Source: Hymenobacter sp. YIM 151858-1 (lineage in GTDB: Bacteria > Bacteroidota > Bacteroidia > Cytophagales > Hymenobacteraceae). From it: a stretch of 64,000 nt of DNA. Location of the stretch: assembly GCF_025979705.1 (NCBI RefSeq), contig NZ_CP110136.1, positions 1 to 64,000 of the forward strand, in the 5' to 3' direction. Numbering within the stretch: the first letter of the stretch is position 1; each line of letters starts with the position of its first letter. Positions 37,670 through 47,535 of the stretch are shown here, piece by piece. The translations under genes were made by a program, and so were the position numbers. The notes under the pieces were generated by a model that was given only the letters and a program-made list of their open reading frames with translations, searched no databases and had not been told where the DNA came from.

Positions 37670-40600
37670 ATGAAAACACTGTTAGCTGTTACACCGCTGG
37701 CAATGGTTGCCCTTGTGGAGCCTGCGCTAGCACAAAACCGGGAGATTAGCGGCAGGGTTACCGATGCAGCCACCGGGCAGGGCCTGCCCGGCGTCACGGT
37801 TCTGGTTAAGGGAACCACCACCGGAGCCTCCACGGGCGCCGATGGCGCTTTCTCCATTAGTGCTCCGGCATCGGCAACTACCCTCACGTTTAGCTTCGTG
37901 GGGTACAAGCCGGTTGAGCGCCCCATTGGCACTGCTACGTCCATCAGCGTAGCCATGGAAGCCCAAACCCGCCAGATTGATGAGGTAGTGGTAACGGGCC
38001 TGGCCACGAGCGTAAAACGCTCGAACCTGGCCAACGCCGTAACCACCATCAGCGCGAAGGAACTGGTGGGTAGCACGCGGCCGGTTACCGTGGATGCTGC
38101 CCTCAGCGGCAAGGTGGTAGGGGCCAACATTGCCCAAACCAGCGGGGCACCCGGTGGGGGCTTATCGGTGCAGCTGCGGGGCATTTCTACCATCAACGGC
38201 TCGTCGCAACCACTCTATATTATAGATGGAGTGTACGCTGTAAGCCAGGAGGTAGGCAACGGTGCCGGCTCGGCGGCGTTTTCGTCGGCTTCGGCCGGTA
38301 CAGGGCGCACCACCCAGGATAACGGCATTAACCGCCTGGCCGACCTTAACCCCAACGACATCGAGTCGATTGAGATTTTGAAGGGGCCGAGCGCCGCCGC
38401 CATCTACGGTACGCGTGCCAACGCGGGCGTGGTAATTATCAAAACCAAGCGCGGGGCGGCGGGCCAAACCCGCGTGAGCTTCTCGCAGGACATCGGCTTT
38501 GCGCGGGCCTGGCGCCTGTTGGGCAAGGAGGACTGGACGCCCGAGAAAATTGACCTGTTTTACACCGGCGCCCGCGCCGCCGAGGAAAAGCGCCTGCTGG
38601 CCGAAGCCCAACAGGCCGGGCGCATTGTCGATTATGAAAAGGAAGTGTTTGGCAACACGGCCTTTTTGCGCAACACCGGCCTGAGCGTTTCGGGCGGCAA
38701 CGAGCGCACCAAGTTCTTCGTGTCGGGCTTTACCACCAACGAGGAAGGCATTGTAAAGCGCACCGGCTTTCAGCGCCACTCCATCCGGGCCAACATCGAC
38801 CAGAAGATCGGCAACCGCATCGACCTAGGGGTTAGCTCCAACTACATCAACTCGCTCAACAAGCGCGGCTTTACCGGCAACGACAACCGTGGCATCAGCC
38901 TGGGCTACACGCTGGCGGGCGTGCCGAGCTACGCGCAGCTATTCCCGAACGCCAACGGCGAATTCCCCGACTCGCCCTACACCGGCGACAACCCGCTGGC
39001 CGTAGTGGAGCGCGCCATCAACGAGGAGGAAACCAACCGCTTTGTGCAAACCGCCACGGGCACGCTGCGCATCATCGACAACAACCGCACCTCGCTGCGG
39101 CTGGCGGTGCAGGGCGGCGTCGACTACGCCAACAGCACGGCGCAGCTGGCTATTCCGTCCGATATGCAGTCGCAGCGGGGCCTGCCGCTGCCGGGTGCCG
39201 CGCGCGTGGCCAAAAACGAGTTCTTCAACTCTAACCTCCAGGGCTTCCTGATTTACGACTGGCGCCTAGGTGAAACCTTGAACCTGACCTCGCAGGTGGG
39301 TACCGTGCGCCTCTCGCAGCGCACCAACCTCACGTTCAACCAAGGTCAGAACCTGTCGCCGGGCCCGCCCTATACTCCCAACCGCGGCACCGTAACCACG
39401 CAGGAAACCTTTATTACCGAAGAAGCCGACGTGGGCTTTGTGGCGCAGCAGGAGGCCAACTTCCGCGACATGGTTATTGCCACGGCTGGTATCCGCTTCG
39501 ATAAATCGAACCGCAACGGCGACCCCAACAAGTACTTTGCTTTCCCGAAGGCCTCGCTGGCCGTGAACGTAGCCAAGCTTGGTTTCTGGGCGTTTGAGCC
39601 GGTGAACATGGTGAAGCTGCGCGCGGCCTACGGCGAAACCGGCGGTCCGGCTTTCTTCAACTCGCTGTACTCGCCGCTCACGGCCATTTCGACGGGCGGC
39701 CGCCCCGGCCTGCTGCCTTCTACGTTGCTAGGCAACCCCGACATTCGGCCCGAGACAGCATCGGAGTTTGAGACCGGTATCGACCTAGGGTTTCTCGACA
39801 ACCGCGTAACGCTGGAAGCCACTTATTATAATAAGCAGGTGTTCGACTTGGTGAACACCTACGTGCTGGCGCCGAGCGTGGGCGTAACCTCGTTGCGGGC
39901 CTACAACGTGGGCGACATACGCAACCGCGGCCTGGAGCTGGCCCTCACGGCCAACCCCGTGCGCAAGGACAACTTCAGCTGGACCTCGACCACGCAGTTT
40001 TGGTTGAACCGCACCGAGGTTACCCGCCTCGACGAAGACCCACTGGTAGTACCGCCCTTCAACACGGGCTTGGGCTTCGGCAACACGTTCGGCCGCAACC
40101 TGTTCATTTTGGGCGATTCGCCCTCGCGCTGGTTCGGTACGCCCGTCAACTTCGCCACCAACAACAACTTCAGCGGCCTGACGCGCTACGAGGAGGCCCA
40201 GCCCACGTTCCAGATGTCGTTCCTGAACTCCATCAGCCTGCTGCGGAGCTTCGAGCTGTCGTTTTTGTTTCACTGGAAGAAGGACGGTTACAACAGCAAC
40301 CTGAGCCGCCTGCTGCAGGACGAAAACGGCACTACCGAGGATTGGAGCGAGCCAAGCGGGCAGGTAGCCGCCGACGGCACCCCGCTGACCAAGGGCCAGT
40401 TCCGGCAAACCCAGCCCGCGCGCGAGTACATTCAGAACGCCGGCTACGTGCGCCTGCGCGAAGCTTCGTTGTACTACACCGTGCCGGCCGGGGTGCGCAC
40501 CAGCCTCTTCAACGATTTCGTGAAGAACATTCGGGTGGGGGTATCGGGCAACAACCTGATTACCTGGACGGATTACGTGGGCTATGACCCGGAGGTATCC

Positions 40601-40693
40601 AACTTCGGGGCCACCGCCAACTTTGCGCAGGTAGATGTGGCCTCGTACCCCAATACGCGCCGCGTGTTCTTCCACCTCAACCTGGATTTTTAG
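37670..40693 (+). CDS. SusC/RagA TonB-dependent transporter (pair 4)
   Basis: 1007 residues from the ATG at 37670 (MKTLLAVTPLAMVALVEPALAQ); a GTG two codons earlier is less likely. CarboxypepD_reg domain (GRVTDAATGQGLPGVTVLVK), EVVVTGLATSVKR, plug with RGISTINGSSQPLYIIDGVY and SIEILKGPSAAAIYGTRANA, barrel ending LNLDF. It carries three CCTAGG sites, all Leu-Gly. Leader and first domain are close to pair 5. susD follows by 27 bases. Substrate unknown. Confidence 0.95.
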   Translation: MKTLLAVTPLAMVALVEPALAQNREISGRVTDAATGQGLPGVTVLVKGTTTGASTGADGAFSISAPASATTLTFSFVGYKPVERPIGTATSISVAMEAQTRQIDEVVVTGLATSVKRSNLANAVTTISAKELVGSTRPVTVDAALSGKVVGANIAQTSGAPGGGLSVQLRGISTINGSSQPLYIIDGVYAVSQEVGNGAGSAAFSSASAGTGRTTQDNGINRLADLNPNDIESIEILKGPSAAAIYGTRANAGVVIIKTKRGAAGQTRVSFSQDIGFARAWRLLGKEDWTPEKIDLFYTGARAAEEKRLLAEAQQAGRIVDYEKEVFGNTAFLRNTGLSVSGGNERTKFFVSGFTTNEEGIVKRTGFQRHSIRANIDQKIGNRIDLGVSSNYINSLNKRGFTGNDNRGISLGYTLAGVPSYAQLFPNANGEFPDSPYTGDNPLAVVERAINEEETNRFVQTATGTLRIIDNNRTSLRLAVQGGVDYANSTAQLAIPSDMQSQRGLPLPGAARVAKNEFFNSNLQGFLIYDWRLGETLNLTSQVGTVRLSQRTNLTFNQGQNLSPGPPYTPNRGTVTTQETFITEEADVGFVAQQEANFRDMVIATAGIRFDKSNRNGDPNKYFAFPKASLAVNVAKLGFWAFEPVNMVKLRAAYGETGGPAFFNSLYSPLTAISTGGRPGLLPSTLLGNPDIRPETASEFETGIDLGFLDNRVTLEATYYNKQVFDLVNTYVLAPSVGVTSLRAYNVGDIRNRGLELALTANPVRKDNFSWTSTTQFWLNRTEVTRLDEDPLVVPPFNTGLGFGNTFGRNLFILGDSPSRWFGTPVNFATNNNFSGLTRYEEAQPTFQMSFLNSISLLRSFELSFLFHWKKDGYNSNLSRLLQDENGTTEDWSEPSGQVAADGTPLTKGQFRQTQPAREYIQNAGYVRLREASLYYTVPAGVRTSLFNDFVKNIRVGVSGNNLITWTDYVGYDPEVSNFGATANFAQVDVASYPNTRRVFFHLNLDF

Positions 40694-40720
40694 GTCCCTC
40701 AGCTTCTTCCGCCAATTCCT

Positions 40721-42148
40721 ATGCTAGCCATACGACGTAAACTGTGGGCCGCTGCGGCCCTGCTGCTCACCCTGGGTTCGTGCGGGTTCCTCGACACCGA
40801 CCCCGTGCCCGATCCCAACAACCCCAGCCTCGATGCGGTGCTTAGCAACGCCTCGCGGGCCCAACTCGATGCCATGGCCGTGGGCGTGGAGGCCTCGTAC
40901 CGCAACCAGCACACCACCAACGCGCCCTACAACCAGGTTATCGGCACCTTCGGGCGCGAGGTAGTGGTGCTGGCCGGTACCGAATCGCGCTGGTACACCG
41001 AACTGCAAGGCACGCGCGGCCGCCTCGACGATGCCGCCTACTACAACGCCTACTACGTGCCGCTGGCCCAGATGCGCCGCGCCGCGCAGGTGTACCGCGA
41101 GTCGGCCAACAGCAGCCAAGCCTACAACGAGCAGCAGAAACAGGGGGTAGCCGGTTTTACCTACACCTACGAGGCCCTGGCCAAGCTTCTGATGCTGAAC
41201 ATGCAGGGCGAAAACGGCATCCGGACCGATGTAAGCAACGTGCTGCGCCCCGGGCCCTTTGTGACGCAGGCCGAAGCCCTGACCAACATCCGCCAACTGC
41301 TCGACCAGGGCGCCGCTGCCCTCGACCAAGCCGGCCCTACCTTTGCCTTCGCGCTTAGCTCGGGTTACGCTGGCTTTAACACTCCCGCTACGTTCCGGCG
41401 CTTCAACCGGGGTTTGGCCGCGCGCGTAGCCCTTTACCAGCGCGATTACGCCGGCGCCCTCACCGCCATTGGTCAGTCGTTCTACGACCCCGCAGGTAGC
41501 TTGTCCCTAGGTCCGAAAATGACCTTCAACCCGGCTACGGCCGGCGACCAGGGCAACCCGTATTTCCAGGTGCCCAACACGCCCGGCATTACGGTGGTGG
41601 CCGTGCCCGATAACTTCGTGACGGAAGCCGAACCTGGCGACGCCCGCCTTGCTAAAGTCGGCACCCGCTCCACGCCTCGGGTTACGGGGGGTATTACGGG
41701 CACCTACGAGCCGCGCCTGTTTGCCTCCAACGTGTCGTCGCTGGATATCATGCGCAACGAGGAGCTAATCCTGATTGCCGCTGAGGCCAAGGCCAACACC
41801 AACCGCCTGGCCGACGCCCTGGCCGACATCAACGTTATCCGGACGCGCTCGGGCAACCTGGCTGCCCTGCCTGCCGGCTCGTTTCCGAACGTAACCGTAG
41901 CTACCGACGAGATTGTGCGGCAGCGCCGCTACTCCTTGTTCTACGAAGGGCACTACTTCGTTGATTTGCGCCGCCTGGGCCGCCTGCCTACTGCCGCTCA
42001 AACCCAGAACGTGCGCGTAGCTCCGCTGGGTACACCGCCGTATCCCTTCACGCCGCAAACCCTGGCCTTCAGCAGCGGGCAGTACCGCCTGTTCGACCGC
42101 ATAGAGCGCCCGGCCGCCGAGAAAGCCTGGGATGCCATTAACCCCTAG
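40721..42148 (+). CDS. SusD/RagB-like nutrient-binding lipoprotein (pair 4)
   Basis: 475 residues. Lipobox TLGSC at about 17-21 (the Cys is followed by GFLDTDPVPDPNNPS). Helical SusD scaffold: FTYTYEALAKLLMLNMQGE, FNRGLAARVALYQRDYAGA, NEELILIAAEAKANTNRL and C-terminal RQRRYSLFYEGHYFVDLRR. Partner of SusC-4. A CCTAGG site overlaps the stop region (42144) and a terminator follows. No further gene in the unit. Confidence 0.9.
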   Translation: MLAIRRKLWAAAALLLTLGSCGFLDTDPVPDPNNPSLDAVLSNASRAQLDAMAVGVEASYRNQHTTNAPYNQVIGTFGREVVVLAGTESRWYTELQGTRGRLDDAAYYNAYYVPLAQMRRAAQVYRESANSSQAYNEQQKQGVAGFTYTYEALAKLLMLNMQGENGIRTDVSNVLRPGPFVTQAEALTNIRQLLDQGAAALDQAGPTFAFALSSGYAGFNTPATFRRFNRGLAARVALYQRDYAGALTAIGQSFYDPAGSLSLGPKMTFNPATAGDQGNPYFQVPNTPGITVVAVPDNFVTEAEPGDARLAKVGTRSTPRVTGGITGTYEPRLFASNVSSLDIMRNEELILIAAEAKANTNRLADALADINVIRTRSGNLAALPAGSFPNVTVATDEIVRQRRYSLFYEGHYFVDLRRLGRLPTAAQTQNVRVAPLGTPPYPFTPQTLAFSSGQYRLFDRIERPAAEKAWDAINP

Positions 42149-42170
42149 GTGAACAACGCCTTATTCGCAC

Positions 42171-42210
42171 AAAGGGCCCTGCACCGCTAGCGGTGCAGGG
42201 CCCTTTTTTT
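42171..42210 (+). terminator. Terminator of SusC/D unit 4
   Basis: Perfect 18-bp arms (42171-42188 and 42189-42206), an uninterrupted palindrome centred on GCTAGC, followed by a T run to 42210. Strong intrinsic terminator. Confidence 0.92.
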
Positions 42211-42623
42211 GGGGCCAACTGATGTGGGGCTATCGATAGTGCAATAATGTGTCTTTAACCCAGCTTTGCCCTGTTGCTCGAGCCCGCCAAATAGTAAACA
42301 GAACGTTGGTGTGCCCGGAGTGCAAAGTCTGGATAGCCACTCGGTTCGCCCAATTATGGCTTGGGTAACTACTGATAGAAAGACATGAAGGGCGCGTAAA
42401 ACCCGTATTTCAACAAAAAGTTATAGCTGCCGCCACATTTTGTATCATGCTTATACAATTTAACAAGAATTTAATACACAGTAGTTTACAATACAATCTT
42501 GGCAATTATCGACGCAACAATGGTGCGCAGGCGCTTCGAGAGACTGTTTTCCCTTAGCATATTCAGGTTAAAACCGATTAACTTGCTTTTTCACTCACCA
42601 TATTTTCCAATACCAAATCATTT
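42211..42623. promoter_or_regulatory. Upstream region of SusC/D pair 5
   Basis: About 410 AT-rich bases without a gene. TTCACTCACC (42590-42599) lies 24 bases before the ATG, and AAATCAT occurs between it and the start codon, as in the leader of pair 4. No confident -33/-7 pair was identified. No ORF with coding character on either strand. Confidence 0.5.
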
Positions 42624-45600
42624 ATGAGAAAACTGTTAGCTGTACCCCTTCTGGGGGCGGTAGGTATCGTTCAGCCTGCCGTAGCGCAGACTAGAGAAGT
42701 AAGTGGCCGGGTAACGGACGCTGCTTCGGGGCAGGGTTTGCCCGGTGTAACGGTGATAGTTAAAGGAACTACTACCGGTGCATCAACCAACGCCAATGGC
42801 GAATTCTCGCTGGCTGTGCCAGCTGGTGCCACTACGCTTACGTTCAGCTCAATTGGTTACTTGCCGGTAGAGCGTGCAATCGGTACTTCTTCGACCATCG
42901 ATGTAGGACTGAGCACCGATACCAAGCAGCTGAGCGAAGTAGTGGTAACGGCCCTGGGCGTTGAGAGAACCCGCAACTCTCTGCCGTATGCAGCCACGCA
43001 GATTGAGAACGAAACCATTACCAAGGCCCGTAACACGAACGTGGTAAACGGCCTTTCGGGTAAGGTTGCCGGCGTACAGATTCGCCAGAGCAACTCGCTC
43101 GGCGGTTCGTCGAACATCCTGATCCGCGGTACCAAGTCGGTAACGGGCAACAACCAGCCGCTGTTCGTAGTGGATGGCGTGCCGATCAGCAACTCCAACA
43201 CCAACACCGCTACCCAGCGCAGCGGCGGCGGCGGTTATGACTACGGCAACGCTGCCGCTGACATCGCCCCCGACGACGTAGCTTCGGTAACGGTACTGAA
43301 AGGTGCGGCTGCCACGGCCCTGTACGGCGACCGTGCCTCGAACGGTGTTATCATGATTACGACCAAAAAAGGGCGCAAAGGCCTGGGCGTAACCATCAAC
43401 ACTGGCCTGACGGCAGGCAAGGTTGACAAGAGCACCTTCATCAAGTACCAGGACCGCTATGGCGCCGGCTACGGCAACTACTACGAGGACCCCTCGGGCA
43501 AGTTCCTGTACCGCGATATCGATGGCGACGGCAAAGACGACCTCGTGGCTCCGCTGTCGGAAGACGCTTCGTACGGCGCGGCCTTCGACCCGAACCTGAA
43601 CGTATTCCAGTGGGACGCCTTCGACCCGTCTTCGCCGAATTTCGGCAAAGCACGTCCGTGGGTAGCTGCCAAAAACGGCCCGCTGTCGTTTTTCGAAACC
43701 GCCGTTTCGACCAACAACAGCGTGAGCATCGATGGCGGCAACGACATGGGTACCTTTAAGCTGGGCTACAACGATATCCGCGACAAGGGTATCCTGCCGA
43801 ACAGCCAGGTTAACAAGAACATTGTTAACTTCTCCGGCTCGCTGAACGTATCGCCCCGCCTGACCACCAGCGCCTCGGTTAACTTCACGCGCATCAAGGG
43901 CCTGGGCCGCTACGGCACGGGTTACTCGTCGCGCAACCTGATGACGAACTTCCGCCAGTGGTGGCAGACGAACGTTGACATTAAGGACCAGAAGGCTGCC
44001 TACGACCGCAACAACCAGAACGTAACCTGGAACTGGCACGATCCGGACGATCTGACCGCCATCTACTGGGACAACCCGTACTTCACGCGTTATCAGAACT
44101 TCCAGAACGACCAGCGCAACCGCGTATTCGGTAACGTAGTAGCTACCTACAAGTTTGCCGACTGGTTTAACCTGATGGGCCGCGTAACCCTCGACTCGTA
44201 CGACGAGATGCAGGAGGAACGCCAGGCTATTGGTTCGACCACCAACGACGGCCCGGCTTTTTACTCGCGCTACGACCGTACGTTCCGCGAAGCCAACTAC
44301 GACCTGATCGGTAACTTCAACAAAAACATCACCGAGAACTTCTCGTTCCGTGGTTTGGTTGGTGCCAACCTCCGTCGCGAACGTTCGCAGTCGATCCGCT
44401 CGTCAACTAACGGCGGTCTGGTAGTACCCGGTCTGTACTCGCTCTCGAACACGGCTCAGCCGCTTACGCCTCCCGGCGAAGTGGATTACCGCCGCGCAGT
44501 TGACGGTGTATTCGCCAGCACCACCTTCGGTTTCCGTGAGATGGTGTTCCTTGACCTGACGCTGCGCCGCGATGTATCGTCGACGCTGCCGAAGGAAAAC
44601 AATTCGTTCTACTACCCCTCAGCAGCCGTAGGCTTTGTGTTCTCGGAACTGCTGAAGGACACTCCGTGGCTGTCGTACGCCAAGGCGCGCGCCAACTACG
44701 CTGAGGTAGGCTCGGGTGCCGACGCTTACAACGTAATAGACGTGTACGACAAGCCGACCGCCTTCGGGAACGTACCGCTGTTCTCAGTGCCGGGTACCAA
44801 AAACAATCCGAACCTGCGCTCGGAGCGCACCAAGGCTGCTGAAGTCGGCATCGAAATGGCCTTCTTCCAGAGCCGCTTGGGCTTCGACGCAACGGTTTAC
44901 CAATCGAACTCGGTTGACCAGATCATTCCTGTTGCCATTTCGACAGCTACAGGTTACAACTCGCGTTACGTAAACTCGGGTGATGTGCGTAACCGCGGTA
45001 TCGAACTGACGGCTTACGTAACGCCCTTCCGTACGGACGACCTGAACTGGACCGTGAACGTGAACTGGACGCGTAACCGCAACCGCGTAATGTCGCTGTA
45101 CGAAGGTGTTGACAACGTTCTGATTGCCAGCTACCAAGGCGGTGTGAGCTCGAACGCAACCGTGGGTCAACCCTACGGCGTGCTGCGCGGCTCTAACTAC
45201 GTGTACGACAACAACGGCAACCGCCAGGTAACGGTGACCAAAAACGCGGCCGGCATTCCGACTGCTGCTTACTTTAAGCAGAGCGCTACAGCCAACGAAG
45301 TTATCGGCGACCCGAACCCGGATTGGACCGGCGGCATCGGCAACACCTTGTCCTACAAAGGGATTTCGCTGTACGCTTTGGTTGACATCCGCAAGGGTGG
45401 CGACGTGTTCTCGCTCGACCGTTTCTATGGTCTGGCTACGGGTCTGACTCCGGAAACTGCTGGCAACAACGAACTCGGGAACCCCTCGCGTAACCCCATC
45501 GTTCGTAACGCCGACGGCTCGTACGCTCCTAACTCGGGTGGTGTAATCCTGGGCGGCACTTATGCTCCGGGTACTACCATCAACGGTGTTGACGTGTCGG

Positions 45601-45935
45601 GTCAGCCGAACGCAGTGCGTACCAGCAACACCAACTACGGCCTCTACGGCTACGTGCGCAACCCTGCCGCTGGCTTCGTGTACGATGCCGGCTTCGTGAA
45701 GCTGCGCGAAGTGTCGCTGAGCTACTCGCTGCCCAAGACGCTGCTGGCCAAGTTCGGCCCCGTACGTGGCATCGATCTGTCGCTTGTAGGTCGTAACCTC
45801 TGGATTATCCACAAGAACCTCCCGGATGCTGACCCGGAAGATGCACTGAGCTCGGGTAACGCCGGCCAGGGTTACCAAGTGGGTTCTTACCCCAACACCC
45901 GCCAGATCGGGGGTAACATCCGCTTCAGCTTCTAA
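42624..45935 (+). CDS. SusC/RagA TonB-dependent transporter (pair 5)
   Basis: 1103 residues. Signal peptide MRKLLAVPLLGAVGIVQPAVA, CarboxypepD_reg (GRVTDAASGQGLPGVTVIVK), EVVVTALGVERTRN, plug with RGTKSVTGNNQPLFVVDGVP and VTVLKGAAATALYGDRASNG, barrel ending IRFSF. The plug resembles that of pair 1 (both EVVVTALG), while the leader resembles pair 4. Codon use differs from pairs 1 and 4: many CGT, GGT, GCT and GTA codons, and no CCTAGG site in 3.3 kb. This may mark high expression. susD starts 19 bases later. Confidence 0.95.
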   Translation: MRKLLAVPLLGAVGIVQPAVAQTREVSGRVTDAASGQGLPGVTVIVKGTTTGASTNANGEFSLAVPAGATTLTFSSIGYLPVERAIGTSSTIDVGLSTDTKQLSEVVVTALGVERTRNSLPYAATQIENETITKARNTNVVNGLSGKVAGVQIRQSNSLGGSSNILIRGTKSVTGNNQPLFVVDGVPISNSNTNTATQRSGGGGYDYGNAAADIAPDDVASVTVLKGAAATALYGDRASNGVIMITTKKGRKGLGVTINTGLTAGKVDKSTFIKYQDRYGAGYGNYYEDPSGKFLYRDIDGDGKDDLVAPLSEDASYGAAFDPNLNVFQWDAFDPSSPNFGKARPWVAAKNGPLSFFETAVSTNNSVSIDGGNDMGTFKLGYNDIRDKGILPNSQVNKNIVNFSGSLNVSPRLTTSASVNFTRIKGLGRYGTGYSSRNLMTNFRQWWQTNVDIKDQKAAYDRNNQNVTWNWHDPDDLTAIYWDNPYFTRYQNFQNDQRNRVFGNVVATYKFADWFNLMGRVTLDSYDEMQEERQAIGSTTNDGPAFYSRYDRTFREANYDLIGNFNKNITENFSFRGLVGANLRRERSQSIRSSTNGGLVVPGLYSLSNTAQPLTPPGEVDYRRAVDGVFASTTFGFREMVFLDLTLRRDVSSTLPKENNSFYYPSAAVGFVFSELLKDTPWLSYAKARANYAEVGSGADAYNVIDVYDKPTAFGNVPLFSVPGTKNNPNLRSERTKAAEVGIEMAFFQSRLGFDATVYQSNSVDQIIPVAISTATGYNSRYVNSGDVRNRGIELTAYVTPFRTDDLNWTVNVNWTRNRNRVMSLYEGVDNVLIASYQGGVSSNATVGQPYGVLRGSNYVYDNNGNRQVTVTKNAAGIPTAAYFKQSATANEVIGDPNPDWTGGIGNTLSYKGISLYALVDIRKGGDVFSLDRFYGLATGLTPETAGNNELGNPSRNPIVRNADGSYAPNSGGVILGGTYAPGTTINGVDVSGQPNAVRTSNTNYGLYGYVRNPAAGFVYDAGFVKLREVSLSYSLPKTLLAKFGPVRGIDLSLVGRNLWIIHKNLPDADPEDALSSGNAGQGYQVGSYPNTRQIGGNIRFSF

Positions 45936-45954
45936 TTGAATTGTATTCTCAGAA

Positions 45955-47385
45955 ATGAAAAAGCTTCTGTTATTCTGCATCCCGGCGCTGTTGTTTACAA
46001 CGTCGTGCGTGGATTCGCTGGAGGATGACTACAACGTCAATCCTAAGGCGGCCACCAAAGTACCGGGCGTAACGCTGGTATCGAACGCGCAGCGCAGCCT
46101 GGCGCGTACCATGGTGAGCGGCAGCGTGAACCTGAACGTGTTCCGTTTGTACGTTCAGCAATGGGCGCAAACCACGTACTTCGACGAAAGCACGTACGAC
46201 ATCAACACGCGTAACATCAACGGTTCGTTCTGGAATGCGATGTACCGCGATGTGTTGCGCGACCTGCTCGAGGCTAAGCGTCTCATCCAGGCTGACAATA
46301 CGCTGAGCCCGAAGGTGAAAGCCAATCAACTGGCTTCTATCGAGGTGTTGGAAGTATACGCATGGTCGACGCTGGTGAATACCTTCGGCGACGTGCCCTA
46401 CACCGAAGCTCTGGACTTTGCCAAGTCGCAGCCGAAGTACGACGACGACAAGGCCATCTACAACGACCTGATCAACCGTCTGAACACGGCCATCGGTCAG
46501 TTCGATGCCTCGGCCGCTGGCCTAGGTGATGGCGACCTGCTGTACCACGGCGACGTGAGCCACTGGGTGATGTTCGCCAACTCGCTGAAGCTGCGCATGG
46601 GCATGACCATTGCCGACGACGACGCTGCCAAAGCCAAGACGCTTGTTGAGCAGGCTGCTGGCAAGGTGTTCAAGTCGAACGACGACAACGCCCAGGTTAC
46701 CTTCCTGAGCACGCCCCCGAGCACCAACCCGCTGTGGGAAGACCTCGTGCAAAGCGGCCGTAAGGACTTTGTAGGCACCAGCCTGTTCGTAGGCACGCTC
46801 ACTTCGCTGAAGGACCCGCGCCTGGATGAGTACTTCAAGCCTCTGGCAAACGGCTCTTACCGCGGTGGTGTGTACGGGGTGAACAACAGCTCTACCAACT
46901 TCTCGAACCCCGGCCCGGCGCTGGAGGACCCGACCTTGCCCGGTGCGCTGATGTCGTACGCGCAGGTTGAGTTCCTGCTGGCTGATGCTGCTTCGCGCGG
47001 TTTCAATGTAGGTGGCACTGTTGAGTCGCACTACAACGCGGGCATCACGGCTTCTATCCTGCAGTGGGGCAACACCCAAGCTGAAGCTGCTGCATACCTG
47101 CTTCAGCCGGAGGTTGCTTTCGCTACCGCTACGGGTACTGCCAAGGAAAAAATCGGCCGCCAGGAGTGGATTGCTCTGTACGGTCAGCCGGTTGACGCCT
47201 GGACGGAATTCCGCCGCCTTGATTCGCCGAAACTGACGGCTCCTACGGGCGCTCGTTCGGCACTGCCGCTGCGTTTCCCGTACCCGATTGCCGAGCAAAA
47301 TGTAAACGGTGCTAACTACGCTTCGGCTGCCTCCGCTATCGGTGGCGACGTGGTAACTACCAAGATCTTCTGGGACAAAAACTAA
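45955..47385 (+). CDS. SusD/RagB-like lipoprotein, SusD-like_2 type (pair 5)
   Basis: 476 residues. Lipobox FTTSC at about 14-18, then VDSLEDDYNVNPKAATKVPG. Motifs of the SusD-like_2 group: STLVNTFGDVPYTEAL, YDDDKAIYNDLINRLNTAI, HWVMFANSLKLRMGMTIAD and C-terminal PVDAWTEFRRLDSPKL. It resembles the pair 1 SusD more than pairs 2-4. Codon use is biased like its susC partner. Two hairpins follow before the convergent prfB. Confidence 0.92.
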   Translation: MKKLLLFCIPALLFTTSCVDSLEDDYNVNPKAATKVPGVTLVSNAQRSLARTMVSGSVNLNVFRLYVQQWAQTTYFDESTYDINTRNINGSFWNAMYRDVLRDLLEAKRLIQADNTLSPKVKANQLASIEVLEVYAWSTLVNTFGDVPYTEALDFAKSQPKYDDDKAIYNDLINRLNTAIGQFDASAAGLGDGDLLYHGDVSHWVMFANSLKLRMGMTIADDDAAKAKTLVEQAAGKVFKSNDDNAQVTFLSTPPSTNPLWEDLVQSGRKDFVGTSLFVGTLTSLKDPRLDEYFKPLANGSYRGGVYGVNNSSTNFSNPGPALEDPTLPGALMSYAQVEFLLADAASRGFNVGGTVESHYNAGITASILQWGNTQAEAAAYLLQPEVAFATATGTAKEKIGRQEWIALYGQPVDAWTEFRRLDSPKLTAPTGARSALPLRFPYPIAEQNVNGANYASAASAIGGDVVTTKIFWDKN

Positions 47386-47400
47386 GTCGCGGAAGTGCTT

Positions 47401-47444
47401 TCAAACAAAAAGGGCTGCCCGTTTGGGCAGCCCTTTTTGTTTGA
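47401..47444 (+). terminator. Terminator of SusC/D unit 5
   Basis: Perfect 20-bp arms (47401-47420 and 47425-47444) with a GTTT loop. The 3' arm carries TTTTTGTTT. Only 15 bases after the susD stop. Confidence 0.92.
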
Positions 47445-47453
47445 GAACGGTGG

Positions 47454-47530
47454 CATCCCTAGGTGCCGTAACGCAAAAGAGGCGCCCCCACCTAGGGGGC
47501 GCCTCTTTTGCGTTACGGCACCTAGGGATG
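47454..47530 (-). terminator. 36-bp perfect hairpin after prfB
   Basis: Arms 47454-47489 and 47495-47530 are exact complements over 36 bp with a 5-base loop. CCTAGG occurs near both ends (47458, 47521) and at the centre (47491). It starts 5 bases after the prfB stop and terminates the leftward block; with the 47401 hairpin it insulates the two convergent units. Confidence 0.88.
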
Positions 47531-47535
47531 GTGGC

